DNA of 64,000 nt from Sapria himalayana (Eukaryota; Streptophyta; Magnoliopsida; Malpighiales; Rafflesiaceae). The notes under the pieces were generated by a model. The model made no database searches and had not been told where the DNA came from. It saw nothing but the letters and a program-made list of their open reading frames with translations. Positions 12,170 through 29,799 of this stretch are shown here, piece by piece. Numbering within the stretch: the first letter of the stretch is position 1; each line of letters begins with the position of its first letter. Made by a program: the position numbers and the translations under genes. The DNA lies in assembly GCA_029783825.1 (NCBI GenBank), contig JAREIK010001468.1, positions 3,828,261-3,892,260 of the forward strand, given 5' to 3'.

Positions 12170-12938
12170 CAGAGGTGTCAAATGGGCCGGGTCAGGCCGG
12201 CCTGGCATGGGTATGATACAGTTCAGCCATGCCCGTGCCTGGTACGACAAGCTATAGTGCCGTGCCCAGCTCATCGCACTGTGCCAGCACATGGGCATAG
12301 CACTCGTGATCACGCATCGAACGTAGTCAATACTAGTCGATGCTTGACAGACGAGGCTTGCTGTGCCTTGAAAGGGCGAAAACGCGCTGTAGCATGGTGG
12401 TTGTTGCTAAAATCCTAATTTTTTTAAAAAAAATTAGGGTTTTGTCCAACTCAACTGGGCCAAACTCGGCAGTTTTCGGGCCGCAAATCCGTGCCGAGCC
12501 AGCACGGTTTATGTACCGTGCTGGGCCAGGTACGACACGGTTATTGTATTGTCACTCGTTTTGAATGAATATGAAAAAATTTTAATTTTAAATTTATAAA
12601 ATTTTTTTCATTAAAAAATATATATATTTTTAGTTTTAAAATTTTTTTAATTTTTTTAATTCTCTCTCTCTCTCTTTCTATATATATATGATAGAAAATT
12701 GATAGTTATTGGATTTTTGCTCATTATTTACATGTCGTTGTTGTTGGGATATTGATTCTCACTCGTTAAGTTTACCATAATGCAATTGTGGCATAAATGT
12801 GTGCCATGCCTGACCTAAGACCCAACACATGGCATAGTTTAGTCATGGTTCTAGTCCATGTCATGATGGGCCTAGCAATATTATTTTGGGGCCGCACCTT
12901 GTGGCTAGCTGGGCCATTCAGCCCACATGAAACTTTTA
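12170..12938. mobile_element. Non-autonomous hAT element
   Basis: The left end CAGAGGTGTCAAATGGGCCG is clear. The right end is decayed (GCCCACATGAAACTTTTA at 12920-12938) but aligns with the CATCTGACACCTCTA end of the copy at 6367-7185. No 8-bp target duplication could be matched. Inside are GC-rich arms (12180-12540 and 12790-12920) around an AT-rich core with a short CT/TA microsatellite. Confidence 0.65.
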
Positions 12939-17795
<4,857 letters not shown>

Positions 17796-18214
17796 GATGG
17801 AAATGGGCGGAGCAGAAGCACGAGCAATTGTGGGGCTTTCAACGCGTGTAGGGCAGAGGGAGCGTCCGTGTAAACAATTGTGGGCAAAATTTGTGTGTTT
17901 CTCCTGTAGATGGAATGTGTTGTTTTGTACTTCTTATATTTTATTTTTTATGGAAAGCCATTGTTTTATTAGGCCAGAATTAATTACTTGTTTCCAAGGG
18001 GAATGTGGACTTGGTCAAGGTTGAAACTATTTGTATATGTCTCTGACATATCTCTGATATGTTGTCCTATTTCCATAGCTATAGAAACTACAAGATATAG
18101 AAATATTTGTTGATTGATAAATTTATAATTATCTTAAGAAAAGTTGTCATAAATTATGAATATATGTCTAAAAAATAATTGAGAAAAAAATTATTAAATA
18201 TTATTGTGATATAG

Positions 18215-18321
18215 TTGGATATAGTAAGATATATATATGTGATATATATATGTGTGTGTGTATGTGTGTGTGTGTGTGTGTGTGTGATACATATATATAT
18301 ATATATGTGTGTGTGTGACAC

Positions 18322-18352
<31 letters not shown>

Positions 18353-18379
18353 ACATATATATATATATATGTGTGTGTG

Positions 18380-18412
<33 letters not shown>
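18215..18412. repeat. Compound TA/TG microsatellite
   Basis: Alternating (TA)n and (TG)n blocks separated by GACATA or GATACA words; it produces spurious low-complexity open frames. Confidence 0.95.
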
Positions 18413-19315
18413 GTAATTGTGCTATATCAAGATATATTTAGATATTTTTGATCTTATGATAATTTATGTTTGAATCAACTCAATGTAAGATTAGTTATAT
18501 ATTATAAGAGATTTTTTTTTTAATTTTTATATTCAATGGATCTGAATAAGTTAAAATAATATTTAATTATATATTTGAATTAATAATTTAGTATATTTTT
18601 AATAAATAAATACTATTAGATTTGATATTACTGAAATATTGAAGTGTAATTGAAAATTTATTTTTATAAAATTTGAATAATATACAGATGAAATATTTAA
18701 ATAAAATTTTTCTATTTACTTACATAGAATAAGTAAATAATATTTAATTTAAATATTGTATATATATTAAAATGCAATTAAATATAATGCTAACTTTATG
18801 TCCAAAAGATCAAAATAACATAAATATCTATATTTAAATAAAAAACTTAATATATTTATCATGAGAAAATAATATTACAAAATTAATATTTATTATTTAC
18901 AAACATGCTATAATTTAATTTAACATCATAGATTATATTATATATATATATATATATTAATTTCAAAAGATTTATTATTATTTAATTTAATTTTAATTAT
19001 AATATTACCTATCAATATTTTATGTCGAAATATATATTGATATACCAAGATATATCCCTGATATATTTTATGTAAATCAAGTTTCCTATATATCCCTGAT
19101 ATTCATAATTATTGTCCTTGATTTGAACGTTGAATCATGTTGAAGAGACAATCTTCTAATACACATGAGAATGAGATTGATTAATAATATGTAAATTTGA
19201 TTGGTCAATAGGTAAATTGTTTATTTTTGGAGGCACGAATTTGATTCCTTAGAATATCAAATATGCACCCTAAGGTATCTTTCTCATTGCTTATTATATA
19301 TTTGAATTTTATCTG

Positions 19316-19316
<1 letters not shown>

Positions 19317-19396
<80 letters not shown>

Positions 19397-19412
19397 TATA
19401 TATATATATATA
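19317..19412. repeat. (AC)n(TA)n microsatellite
   Basis: About 39 AC units (19317-19394) followed by a short TA block. Confidence 0.95.
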
Positions 19413-20282
19413 GTGTATATATACACACAATATATTAACTATGTACTCCACATTTTGATGAAAAGATAGATAGGTGCATTGAAAAATAATCACAAATAAA
19501 AAATAATGATGAGACAATTTTTTATATATTGCATTAAATTTCTATTGAAAATTTAATATCAATACCAATAAATTAATTATATTACAAAATTTATAGTTTT
19601 TATGACAATTTTTTTTATTTTTTTAATGTTTAATTGTTAGTGTCATAAGATACTCATCATATTATATATAATTTATGAATGTGATTTTTAGTTTTAAAAT
19701 AAAAAATATATGAACATGAATATTATTTTAGTTTTATAGCTAGAAATAATATATATTATTAGGTGTTATGCTATTCCAATAAGTTTAACAGAAGAGGTTA
19801 ATAAGGATTTTTGACAATCATTTGTGATTTCAGTTTGACAAATATCAATCTCCTGACAAATTATCTTTAGATAGAAATTTAAATGATCATAATGGCAAAG
19901 GCATTGAAGTCTGAAGTTTAATAATATATAGTAGCAACATTTTTATAATTAAAAAAAATGATCACATGGTAGCCTATATATGTAAACTAATTATTTTATG
20001 ATTAATTGACAAGATTTATGATAGTATAAAAATTGATAATTAGTTCTTTATTTTCATCTTAATTATAAAAATTGATTATAATTTCAATTTTTTATATAAA
20101 AAAGTAAATATTTTTTGTAACAATTTATTTATCTTGAAGATAAAAAAATAGAGTTTTAGTTAATATTTTAATGAATATTATAATAATTCATAATAATACT
20201 TTTATGTATATTACTTGGAATTTATGCATTTGGAGTCATCATTTTTTATTGTTCAATTTGTCATGCTAGTCCTATCTAAAAA

Positions 20283-20287
<5 letters not shown>

Positions 20288-20331
<44 letters not shown>
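20288..20331. repeat. (ATT)n microsatellite
   Basis: About 14 to 15 perfect ATT units. Confidence 0.95.
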
Positions 20332-20512
20332 GAGTTTTGTTAGAAATCAATTTCTCACTACATATGTACATAAAAATTTGATTTGGAATTGACTCTAGTC
20401 ATCCTCCAAATCTCCAAATCAACATCTATATTCTCATTTACAACATCATAATTATTGAAAAATAATTTATAGACTATACTATTTGATAGTTTATTTTATT
20501 AGTTTAACAGTT

Positions 20513-20549
20513 ATACCTTTCTCGGTCTTTGGCTAAGATCAAGTGTAGT
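20513..20549 (+). pseudogene. U2 snRNA 5'-end pseudogene fragment
   Basis: ATACCTTTCTCGG.TCTTTGGC followed by TAAGATCAAGTGTAGT matches the first ~38 nt of U2 spliceosomal RNA, with one base lost and a C-to-T change in stem-loop I. Weak similarity may continue to about 20570. The branch-point recognition word GUAGUA is broken (GTAGTTG), the Sm site and 3' stem-loops are absent, and the upstream sequence lacks the plant snRNA promoter element and a TATA box at -30. It is a dead fragment, possibly the head of a retroposed chimera. Confidence 0.8.
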
Positions 20550-20570
20550 TGTTAGTTTATAAGTTAATTT

Positions 20571-22079
20571 TTTTTTATTTACTATTAGAGCGCATACTGG
20601 TCCTACTGGAGCATATGGAAGGTAGGCTGGCCCAACTTGAGTATGTATATATTATTATGATTTCTAGATTTTAGATAATGAAAACATATTTTCTTTTCTC
20701 CCATTTCCTCCATCTTTTGCTTCCTCTTTGCCTTTTTTCCTGAAACCCTAACAAGGTCGAACATAGTATTAGGGGCTGTAGTTGGCATAGAAAGGTGGGT
20801 GACACTCTTGCTCCAATAATGGCAACACTATGTTTCAACATTTGGCACCGAAAATGCTGACACAATCATTATTTGGTGGTAAATAGAGGTTTTTGAATAT
20901 TTCTTTTAGTTCGTGGTGGCATGGAAAGTGGCCTCTGAATGTGTGATATTGGTTTCATGGTGGCCTAGTGAGTCTGTGACTATTTTCATGGTGGTTCCTA
21001 TGGTGGTTTTGTGTGGTGGAGTCGATACATATTAGTGATGCATTGTGGTGGTGTTTAGAGGATGAGTGGGGTTCTTTGCTTGGTGTGGCTGATGTATCAT
21101 CATTACTTTGGAGTGGTTGCTAAGACTGTGGTGATTTGCTTTGGTATGGTTGCCAGGATTGATGTGGTTGCTTGAGCATGCACCAACATGTTTTAGCTAC
21201 TTTGCTTTTGTGTTGTTATCATGTTGGTATAGTACAATGAGGATTTGTTGTATACACATATTTTCATTGAGTTTATTTTTCTTATGTGTCTCATGTTGAG
21301 AGATGATGGTAATTAGTGTGGGACCACTTGAAATTTAAAAAGAACACATATTTATTATGAGCTACTTTGATGATTATTTGATTAATGGGCAAATGGTACA
21401 TGAGATACCTGTTGGATAAGCCACATACAGTGTGCAAAGCTATCCCAAATTATAATCATGCATAAAATTAATGTAAAAATAATTAAATCAACAAATATAT
21501 ATTAAATTATTTGGTGTTTAAGAGTTTTAGATTATAAAACACAAATGGTTTTCTCCTGTATATGCAAGCCTGAAACCTTATCATACAGATATAATAATTT
21601 CATCAATTTACTTCAAAATTAGTTGAATTTAATGAATTTTGTTCTTAATTTAATTAGATTTTATATTTATGAGGAGGAGAGAAAAAAGTTGTGCAAAAAA
21701 TGAGCTTGAAACTAACTTTTGTCAAAACTTGATCTTTGAATTTTCTTCAAAAAAACTCACAAATGGGGGATACGTGTGAGAATAGTTAATATGAGGATTT
21801 TTAAGTTGCTCCACTTTTATGCCTCAAAGTTATTTACTAGGCCCAATTGAGGTCAGATGCAATCCAACCATATTGAAGAAGGCATGATTTTTTCGTCTCA
21901 ATGGTTGATAGTAGTTCATGGAGATCAAACTCACAGCTTTCAAAGAGACACAAATTAAACATCCAACCAATCAGAATAAAATGAGTAACCATACATTTAT
22001 GTTTTCTTATTAGCTTTCTATTACCAATAAGCATAATTTAAAATTAGGTTAAACATAATCTAATCGATTAAAATTTGTC
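20571..22079. other. Unclassified, partly G/T-rich DNA
   Basis: From 20880 to 21250 the plus strand is G/T-rich and C-poor with many GTGGT words. No frame matches a known family. It directly follows the U2 fragment and could be part of the same insertion, but I see no poly(A) tail or target duplication. Confidence 0.4.
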
Positions 22080-22489
22080 CTTGTCAGCTTCCCTAAGGAC
22101 ATTCCCTTTTATAATTATACCTAGCTTGATTGGTACCCTAATTTTTGAAGTACTCAGAAGAGTACAGAAAAACTTTATGAATTCCTTATTCACTTGAGAT
22201 TGGGAGGTAGAGAGGTTCCCATCCTTTTTGACAATTAAGATGATTCTACTCTTCTGGTTTATTGCATTTATAAGTGTGTGAAATAATTTAGTGTACTTAT
22301 CACTCTATTTAAGGTATATGATTTTTGTCTTTTTCCTTAAGAAGAGTAACTCCACCTCTTCCAGCTTTCTCAATTTTATTTTAAATAAGATTTCCTCATT
22401 AAAAAGATTGGGGTAGCCGGGGGAATGAAGTATTTTTTTCTAGAGCATTAGCAAATCTTTTTCATTATCGACACGCTTGCACTAATGTG

Positions 22490-23327
22490 GCTAAAATAAA
22501 AATAGTTGAGTTTTTTTAGAGGATCTTTTAAGAGTATAAGCTTTTTCACCAAATAGAGCATCTAGGATCCTATGATTGGGGTACTCCAGGTGTTTTTAAC
22601 TATTGGGATGAAATCCTTGTGATTGGTCCATATATTACAAAACTTAAAAGGGATTTTACTTTTCTTTCCCCCATCCCCAATAGACACCAAGGCCATACAT
22701 CGATCCAAAAGGATCCCTAGGGGGAAGAAGTGCATGTGACTATCCAGATTCAAGTCTTTCCACTCATTGTTTATGAGGACCCTATCTAGTTTACTGTAAA
22801 TCTTCCCACTTGTTCAGGTGTAGTGAGATCCAGAGGAAGGAAGATCATCTAGGCTTAGAGTAGAATAACAGTTCAAAATGTCATTACATTCATAGTTTGA
22901 GACTTGAATTAAAATCTCCTAGGATGATCCAAGTGTCATTTGAAGATTTTTCAGATAGCAAGAACTTTCAAAGGGGTCTTCTAGTCACTACTGAGTGTAA
23001 ATCATAGATTAATGACACCTTAAAAGTAATCTTTTTTTTATATCCAAGATTCTAAGATGTATGTGCTGAGCTGAGGCCGATAGCCATCCAATTTCAGAGG
23101 CCTGATATCTCAGAGCACTAGCATCCTGCCATTCTTATGGCAGTCAAGGTTATATATCCCTTAAATTTTTTAAATTTAGTCTTAATCAACCAATCAAGTT
23201 TACCCTTATTTAATTTAGTTTCTAAGATTTCAAGAATACTAATCCAGTGGAGTCCTATGAGTCTTAGTACCTCCTTGTGCTTGATGAGAATGTTAAAACT
23301 CTTTATATTCCAGGATGCTATTTTCAT
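22490..23327 (-). pseudogene. LINE ORF2 endonuclease domain, broken
   Basis: The N-terminus reads MKIASWNIKSFN, the usual start of L1-type ORF2 apurinic endonucleases, followed by SILEILETKL with the catalytic glutamate. Further on, DTWIILGD near 22920 is the conserved 'GDFN' strand, and 22753-22562 (SHMHFFPLG, then IPFKFCNIWTNH) is the C-terminal endonuclease region. Stops and frameshifts occur between blocks. A separate frame at 23754-23383 lies between ORF1 and this start and is not recognised. Confidence 0.78.
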
Positions 23328-24029
23328 GAATCAGGGTTAATCTACTCAAATCAATTCGTAGCTTGGATTCAAGGATATCTACCTAAGAGGAGTGATCTAC
23401 ATTATTATTACATGTCACTTCTAGGCCCATCATCCAACTTTGCCGGTATTCTAGTCCTATGGTGAGTCTATGATGCTTGATATGGGCCACCATCAGGTAT
23501 ATGTAGAAGACTCTAAATTTATCCTGAGTACCCATAACATTCCTTGATACCAATTGACATTTTGACTCTTCATGTTCAAACATTAGCTTACAATTTTTAT
23601 CAATATTCAATCCTTGAATAAGTAATTCATATAGCCTACTCACATTTGGCATGTTAATAGACATGAGACCATCTAATAGAACCTCTTGAACTACCCTGGG
23701 GTAGTATCGAGGTCTCATGTTTATGAGTACAAGACCAAACTCATGATGACACAAGTAGAGGCACGTTTGATAAAATGCTCAAACCCATGATATTCTGAAC
23801 TGGCAATATTCATGCCACTCTATAGACAATAATCACCACAAGGTGGGTTCATCCTACATGTACACCCATTGGAGGTTGTATTCGTGTAGACACCCAGATC
23901 CAGAATGGAAATCCTTCTGGATTAAACCACTTGTGTTGAGATATGTGTTACTGCTTATTATAACATGAATCCACGAACATACATCAACAATCCACAAGTG
24001 CACACACCACTTTAGAGGTACCCTTACCT

Positions 24030-25636
24030 CTCTTCAAGGTTCACTTAACAATTCTAGAGAGCGACACACACAACCCTCTCCAACCCCACCTCCAAAACTC
24101 CAACATCCATCCAAACTCCAAAAAAAACACAACCAACAAAAATAAAACTCAGTTGAAAAGAAGCTGAGCACACTGGGTTCTTTGTCATGGGATCCATGTG
24201 GGGGAATACACTTGCTTAGTTTAGCTTTATTATCTCTATTTCGAAGATTGAGAGAAAGCTTTTCTTTTGGTTTATCTATCATTTTCATCCTGGTTACTAA
24301 GCCATCATTTTCACCATATTGGTGTTGCTCCTCAATTTGGTTCTTGGCAGGTGAATTTGGGAAGCCATTTCCCCTACTTTTCTTTTGGTGGTTACTGGAG
24401 TAAGTGTGCTTTCCTCTTCCTCTTCCTTCTCCACTGGGGGATCTTTTGAGGGTATTCGTTGAACATCCTCTAGTGTATGATCATCATTTATTTCTAGAAA
24501 TTGTGGACTTTTAATCACAGGTGTATTGCTAATTGGTTTGGTGAAACTATCCAAGGCATACTTCATGTTGACATCATTACCATATCTTTTGCAAATATTT
24601 TTTGTATGCCCAAAAATGGAGCATTCCTTGTAATAAAAAAAGAGATGCTCGTATAGAACAAGCTGTATAATTTAGAGCCATCCAGAAAATTAAGTATAAT
24701 TTCATGAGGTAAATATCCTCATCGAGGTCTACTTCGACTAATACCTAAGTGTAAGAAATTTTGGATATGTTTGAGGTCAACTTATCCATATGTAATGGCC
24801 TATTTATACAACTAGTGGTCTTACTCAACCTAATTGGGTTCCACAAATCTATTGGAAAGTGTGGTAGTTTTACCCAAATCAGGATCTTAGCCATTTCTTT
24901 CATTCCATAATGAAACCCTAATGGCAGAGGTTTTACATACAAAGGTTTGCCAAAAACTAGGTAAGGACCAGAGTTTAACATCACTTCCATGTCCTCCAAA
25001 GCATTAAACTTAAAAAAATACCCATGTGCTAGGATATTTTATGCATTGAGGATTGGATTTCCATTGCTCATCCATGAATTTCTTAGCAAGAATTGTATTG
25101 GATGCCTCATAGCAAAATATCCCACTAAACAAAATTTCTAATGCTCCAAGGAGCCTTATTCTTCCCGAGGTCTTGGGTGGAGGTCCAGTAACATCCACCA
25201 CTTCCTTGTTTAGCAAGTTTTAGAGCAATTTGTTTTTGCTCGAAATTAAGTGTTTGTTATCGATTCCTTTTTTGTTCAGCGCCATAGGATCAAGCACCCG
25301 AGTTGCAGAGAACTCATTGTGAGCATTAATAGAATTAGAATGAGAAATAGATATTGCATTTTGTTTATTAATCAAATCTAAAGTATTTTTATTCATTCCC
25401 AAGTAATTAGACTGAATAGAATTTGTGTAAGAAATAGATGTAAATATCGTGCTGTTCAACATAACACCATACATACCAGAGATAGCATTTTTAACCGAAT
25501 GAGTTTCCTCAAAAGGCTGCTCATCTAAGTTTGGTCTTATCTGAGCGGTAGGCACCATATCATCTTTAAGGCATGTTGGGGCATACCCTAAAACTTGAAT
25601 ATCATCCATCGATTTGGATTTTTGAGAACGAGACAT
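24030..25636 (-). pseudogene. LINE ORF1 (DUF4283 and zinc knuckle), broken
   Basis: ORF1 of plant L1 LINEs is the RNA-binding chaperone. Starting at ATG 25636 there is a polar N-terminus; then 25216-24745 shows the DUF4283 pattern (GPYLVFGKPLYVKPLP, WVKLPHFPIDLWNPI). Near 24580-24640 a partial zinc knuckle reads CSIFGHTKNIC, lacking the first cysteine. An acidic, lysine-rich tail follows (24566-24034). Several stop codons and frame changes separate these blocks, so no full protein can be made. Confidence 0.75.
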
Positions 25637-25860
25637 AGAAACACTTTTTTATTAACAATAGAACTTGAATCAATGTAAACCTTACCATAAACTATTTTGC
25701 ACACAATTTTCTTCAATCATGTACTTTTAAGCATTGGAATCAAAATCCAAGCAAAAAATAGATCTTTTCGGGACCGGAGGTGGAAAATCTGAATTTTCAC
25801 TCTCAACCATCCTTATAACTCATGAGAGATTTGGAAAGAGAGCCCCAAATAGTAGGGTAT

Positions 25861-26169
25861 GGGGTTTGCGAGTCCCTCAATCTTGGTTTGTATTTATCTG
25901 AATCTCGTATTAAAAGAAACGTTGCAAGAATCAATACCTAACAATTCTGCCAACTTCATGATCTCTAGATCAAAACTTAGAGCATTAATTCTTTGGAAAA
26001 AAAATGAGATTTTCACAAAGAATGAGAACAAGAATGGGAAAGGAAAGAGAGATGGAGGAGCACCGGGCGAGAAAAAATGTATAATGGTTAGTGATGCTCA
26101 TATCTACATACCAAGTATTCATAGATTTTACTGCTAAATATATTTCAACCATCAATAATTGAGATTTAT
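25861..26169. other. Junction between LINE and copia remnants
   Basis: A short plus-strand frame here has no known relative. The region probably contains the LINE 5' end and flanking DNA. Confidence 0.4.
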
Positions 26170-27000
26170 CTTAACTATCTTAATAATGGTAAGATAAATT
26201 GGATACTACTTCTTTCAATATTCTGACAATTTGACATGGAAACATTTTCCTTTGGTTTTTTTACTCCTACTTGTGACTTTGTAGCTGTCTGTGGAACATG
26301 AACACATTTCTGATTTTTTTTCATTCTCTTACCTTTTGGTTTAGAAGAAGTCTTTTCAACCACAAATACTAAAGATGATTTCCTAATAATACTTTCAGCT
26401 AATACCAATATTATAATTAATTGTGCCAAAGTCTAATCAAGTTTATTTATATAATAGCTTTAAAAAAATACATATAAAAATTTGGTAATGACTAGAGAAT
26501 AATATTAATCTGAGAATTCACATTAATCTTAGCTCTAAGAATCACTAGTTCATTTAGAAGATCAATCATCTTCGGAATATGATCCCTCACTAAGTAATTT
26601 TTGATCATAATAGTATTCATTAGATCTTCTATAGCTTTCTATTTGGTAGAACGAGTTTGATTCTCAAATATTTTTTTTTAAGATTAGATATCGTATCACA
26701 GATAATAGTTATGGAAGGATGATGAAGTTGGAGTATATTTAACATAGAAGCCAAAATATAATACCTCGACATCTCAACAGCCTTTATCCATCTCTCAAAT
26801 GCTTGGCTTCCTTATTAGTTGCCCATTCACAAGGTTTACTTGAGTTTAGATATATGACTATACATTTATAGTTCTCAATTATTAGAATAATATCAAGGAT
26901 TATTTTCCAATCTATGTAATTTCTCCCAATCGAGTTTATTCTATTTGAGAATAATGACAAGTGGGTTGAATGATATTTTCTTCAAAACACCTTAATAATT
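26170..27000 (-). pseudogene. Copia gag remnant (UBN2-type)
   Basis: On the minus strand, from about 26990 leftward, the decayed frames give the order expected for a copia capsid: a LDWE/WK.NL start region, EMSRYYILASMLN, a TISNLKKIFENQ-like block, KAIEDLMNTIMIK, RDHIPKMIDLLNELVIL, and a lysine-rich basic tail (SSLVFVVEKTSSKPKGK) before the zinc knuckle region. Many stops and indels are present. It lies antisense to the copia remnant that follows at 27981, so the two are separate insertions. Confidence 0.72.
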
Positions 27001-27980
27001 TACAATGAGCTTATTAGGTAGAATTCTATCACAAGAATTGATTCCTTCCATCATTTCTCGAATGAATTCATCATTAGTCAGACATTCCATTAAGAGTATA
27101 CCTTGATTGAATGATGTCTCATATTCATTATTTATTCAGACATGCCTATTCAAATTAATCTTGCTATTTAGGAAATAGGCTATGCCAATCAAGATTAAAA
27201 TGATGACTTATCATTGATCCTACAAATAAAAGCAATTACTTCAATTGATATGATGCTATTATTCATATCTAAGTATAAACTATCATATGTTTCTAAATTG
27301 ATTAATCCATGAATGAATCATTTAGATGGATAAGTGATTTATTTAAATAATATATATAATTACCTTATGATAGTTTGTGCTGAGTGTACCTACAAGCTAG
27401 TTAGTCATATAGAGGGAAGGCTCCAAGACCAACAAGCTAACTGACTTGCTTTATTTTTAAACTAGTGATGGATACCATGAGATTCATTCTTGATAAACTT
27501 CCTTGCTCACTTAGATATTTTAAAATGATAAGTTCTTATTTTCTCCTATTTAAAATAAAATAAAAATTAATATTCGTAAATACTGTGATTTTGTGAAATG
27601 TATATGTATGAAAGGTCATGCGAATTGACTATTTTCAGCACACAACTATCACTTAAGTTGTCATATTTTATGAAATGTATATGTATGAAGGTTATGCGAA
27701 CTGACTATTTTCAGCATAAATCTATCATACAAGTTGTCATATTTATACACACACATCAATACTCATTGATTAAATGAATCCATCACATCCACAATGACAT
27801 GTCATAACATATAGATCTATAAGACATGCCACAACATATACATCCACATATTCATGTGATGATAATGTCATCGCATACATACATTGCTTATTTATGTGAT
27901 GAGTATATCATTATACAACTCCTAGGTTCAACAACCTAGTTTTTAGTTTTATTTTTAAAGTAGTAGGGACAACAACCTAG
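27001..27980. other. Probable retroelement leader/LTR DNA
   Basis: Lies between the antisense gag and the sense reverse transcriptase. It contains a 77-bp tandem repeat and repeated CAACCTAG words near 27930-27980. No coding region; probably untranslated parts of the flanking retroelements. Confidence 0.4.
27594..27745. repeat. 77-bp tandem duplication
   Basis: Unit 1 27594-27670 and unit 2 27671-27745, both starting TGAAATGTATATGTATGAA and sharing CTGACTATTTTCAGCA (one difference) and AGTTGTCATATTT. The units are about 90% alike by eye. Confidence 0.88.
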
Positions 27981-29450
27981 TTTGTATGAAAGTGCAATGA
28001 AAATAATGATATCATAAGATATAAAGTGCGATTAGTAGCTCAAGGTTTTTCGCATAGACCCGACATTGACTATGAATAAACATATTTTCTTATTATGGAT
28101 GCTATTAATTTTTGTTTTATAATAAGTCTAGGAGTCTCTGAATGACTAGATATGCATCTCATAGATGTTATCACATCGTATTTATATGGATCTATAGATA
28201 ATGATATATACATGAAAATCCCTGAAGGATTTAAACTACCCGAAACAATAAGTATAAAATCTCATAACATATATTCAATTAAGTTATAAAGATCTTTGTA
28301 TGGATTTAAGAAATTCAAGCATATGTGGTATAATCACTCTGGTGAATATTTGATAAGAGAAGGATATGTAAATAATTTTATATGTCCATGAGTTTTTATT
28401 AAGAAATTAGAAATTGGATTTGTAATAATTGTGGTTTACATTGGTGATTTAAATTTGGTTGGAACTCCTGAAAAACTTACACAAATAGTAGAATATTTGA
28501 AAAAAGCATTTGAAATTAAAGATCTTAGGTAAGCTAAATTTTGTCTCAGATAGCAGATAGAGCATTTTCCAAGTTGAGTGTTAGTTCACCAACCAACATA
28601 AGTTAAAAAATTCTTTAAGCGCTTTTATATTGATAAAGCACATCCTTTAAATTTATCCAATGGTAGTATGTTCAATTAATGTGAACAAGGACCCATTTCA
28701 ACCTTGTAAAAAGGGTGAAGAATTATTTGTTTCTGAAGTATCATATCTTAGTGTTATCGGTGTACTTATGTATTCGACTATTTGTACCTATCCAGATATT
28801 ACTTTTTCTGTTAATCTATTAACCAGATATAGTTTTGCTCCAACAAGAAGATATTGAAATGAAATAAAGCTTATGTTGCACTATCTCCAAATAACAATTG
28901 ATATGCGTTTATTTTACTCTAAGGAGTCAAAGTCATAATTACTCAGATATGCAAAAGCAAGCTATCTTTTAGATCCACATAAAAAAAAATCACAAACAGG
29001 TATGTTTTCAATTATAATGAAAATATCATTTCATAGAGATCTATAAAATAGATAATGGTGGCCACATCATCAATTCATTCTAAAATTATTGTAATTAATT
29101 AAGCAAGTCAAGAATATATATGGCTTAGATCAATGACTCAACATATTCAAGAATCATGTGAGCTATCTTCAATCAAAGATAAACTAATAATAATATTTGT
29201 AGATAATAGTGCATGCATTACACAAATCAATGGAGATTATATCGAATGAGATATAACCAAACATATTTCACCAAAATTTTTTTATACTCAAGAACTTCAA
29301 AAAAGTAGTAAAATTAATGTACAATAAATACGTTCAAGTGACAATCTTGTGGACCTATTTACAAGGTCATTACAACCATCAACATTTAAGAAGCTGGTAT
29401 ATTATATTGGAATGTGTCAACCAACTGATGTTGACATGAGGGAGAGTATG
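27981..29450 (+). pseudogene. Copia reverse transcriptase-RNase H, broken
   Basis: Decayed frames follow the order of a copia pol C-terminus: VRLVAQGFSHRPDIDYE, then LDMHLIDVITSYLYGSID, a YGLK-equivalent block, and the active-site strand, which reads VVYIGDLNLVG at about 28431-28463, so the first aspartate of YVDD is replaced by glycine. A readable segment (28660-28857) gives YLSVIGVLMYSTICTYPDI. RNase H follows, with EYIWLRSM and DNSACITQI, then an IRSSDNLVDLFTRSL tail. The start is cut off; stops and frameshifts are frequent. The 3' LTR follows at 29584. Confidence 0.85.
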
Positions 29451-29583
29451 ATTGGGCATTAGTGCACTGTACTCTTTTTTTTTTCTTCATTAAGGTTTTG
29501 TCTCATTAGTTTTTACTGGCAAGACTTTTAATGAGACAGTCCCAATTTTAATAATTTTCATCAAATAGTCATTCAAGGAGGAG

Positions 29584-29799
29584 TGTTGAAATTATGATAT
29601 TAAAAAATATGAATAATGTTGAAATTGTGATATAAAAAATGTGAATGATGTTAAAAACAAATGTGAATGCATAGTGTATTCACTATACATCTCCTATAAA
29701 AGAAGCTCAATACTTTGTATGAAAAAAGTTTTATTTAGAGTAATAAAATTTTCTTAATTTTTTTTCTCTACTCTCAACTTCTACAATTATTTTACAACA
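29584..29799 (+). mobile_element. Copia 3' LTR
   Basis: A purine-rich tract (CAAGGAGGAG) precedes TGTTGAAATTATGATATTAA, and the LTR ends CTACAATTATTTTACAACA, giving TG...CA ends and a short 216-bp LTR. The first 33 bp is tandemly repeated. The matching 5' LTR is not in the window. The LTR ends exactly where similarity of the flanking MIR156 segment to its second copy begins. Confidence 0.8.

Larger units (their letters stand above)
17796..20510. other. 3' flank of PAP and AT-rich intergenic DNA
   Basis: The first 200 bp is probably the 3' UTR of the polymerase. The rest is AT-rich and microsatellite-laden, with words like TATATCCCTGATAT (around 18040 and 19050) that recall a decayed MITE family. 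No gene seen. Confidence 0.5.
22080..25860 (-). mobile_element. L1-type LINE, 3' part missing
   Basis: This minus-strand non-LTR retrotransposon has ORF1 (25636 to about 24030) and the endonuclease part of ORF2 (23327 to about 22490). Sequence to about 22080 looks like the linker between endonuclease and reverse transcriptase, then similarity stops; no reverse transcriptase or poly(A) tail was found. LINEs normally lose the 5' end on insertion, so loss of the 3' end implies a later deletion or rearrangement. The 5' end is estimated near 25860, where a new unrelated sequence begins. Confidence 0.75.

Noticed and set aside
18215..18451. Plus-strand frame of Cys, Val, Tyr and Ile repeats
   Set aside because: Translation of TG/TA microsatellites; the same applies to 19205-19517, 41323-41962 and 56687-56982.
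20513..20549. A functional U2 snRNA gene
   Set aside because: Stem-loop I has lost a base, the branch-point recognition word is broken, and the promoter, Sm site and 3' half are missing.
24182..24449. Plus-strand frames rich in Phe, Ser and Leu
   Set aside because: They are antisense to the acidic, lysine-rich tail of the LINE ORF1 remnant.
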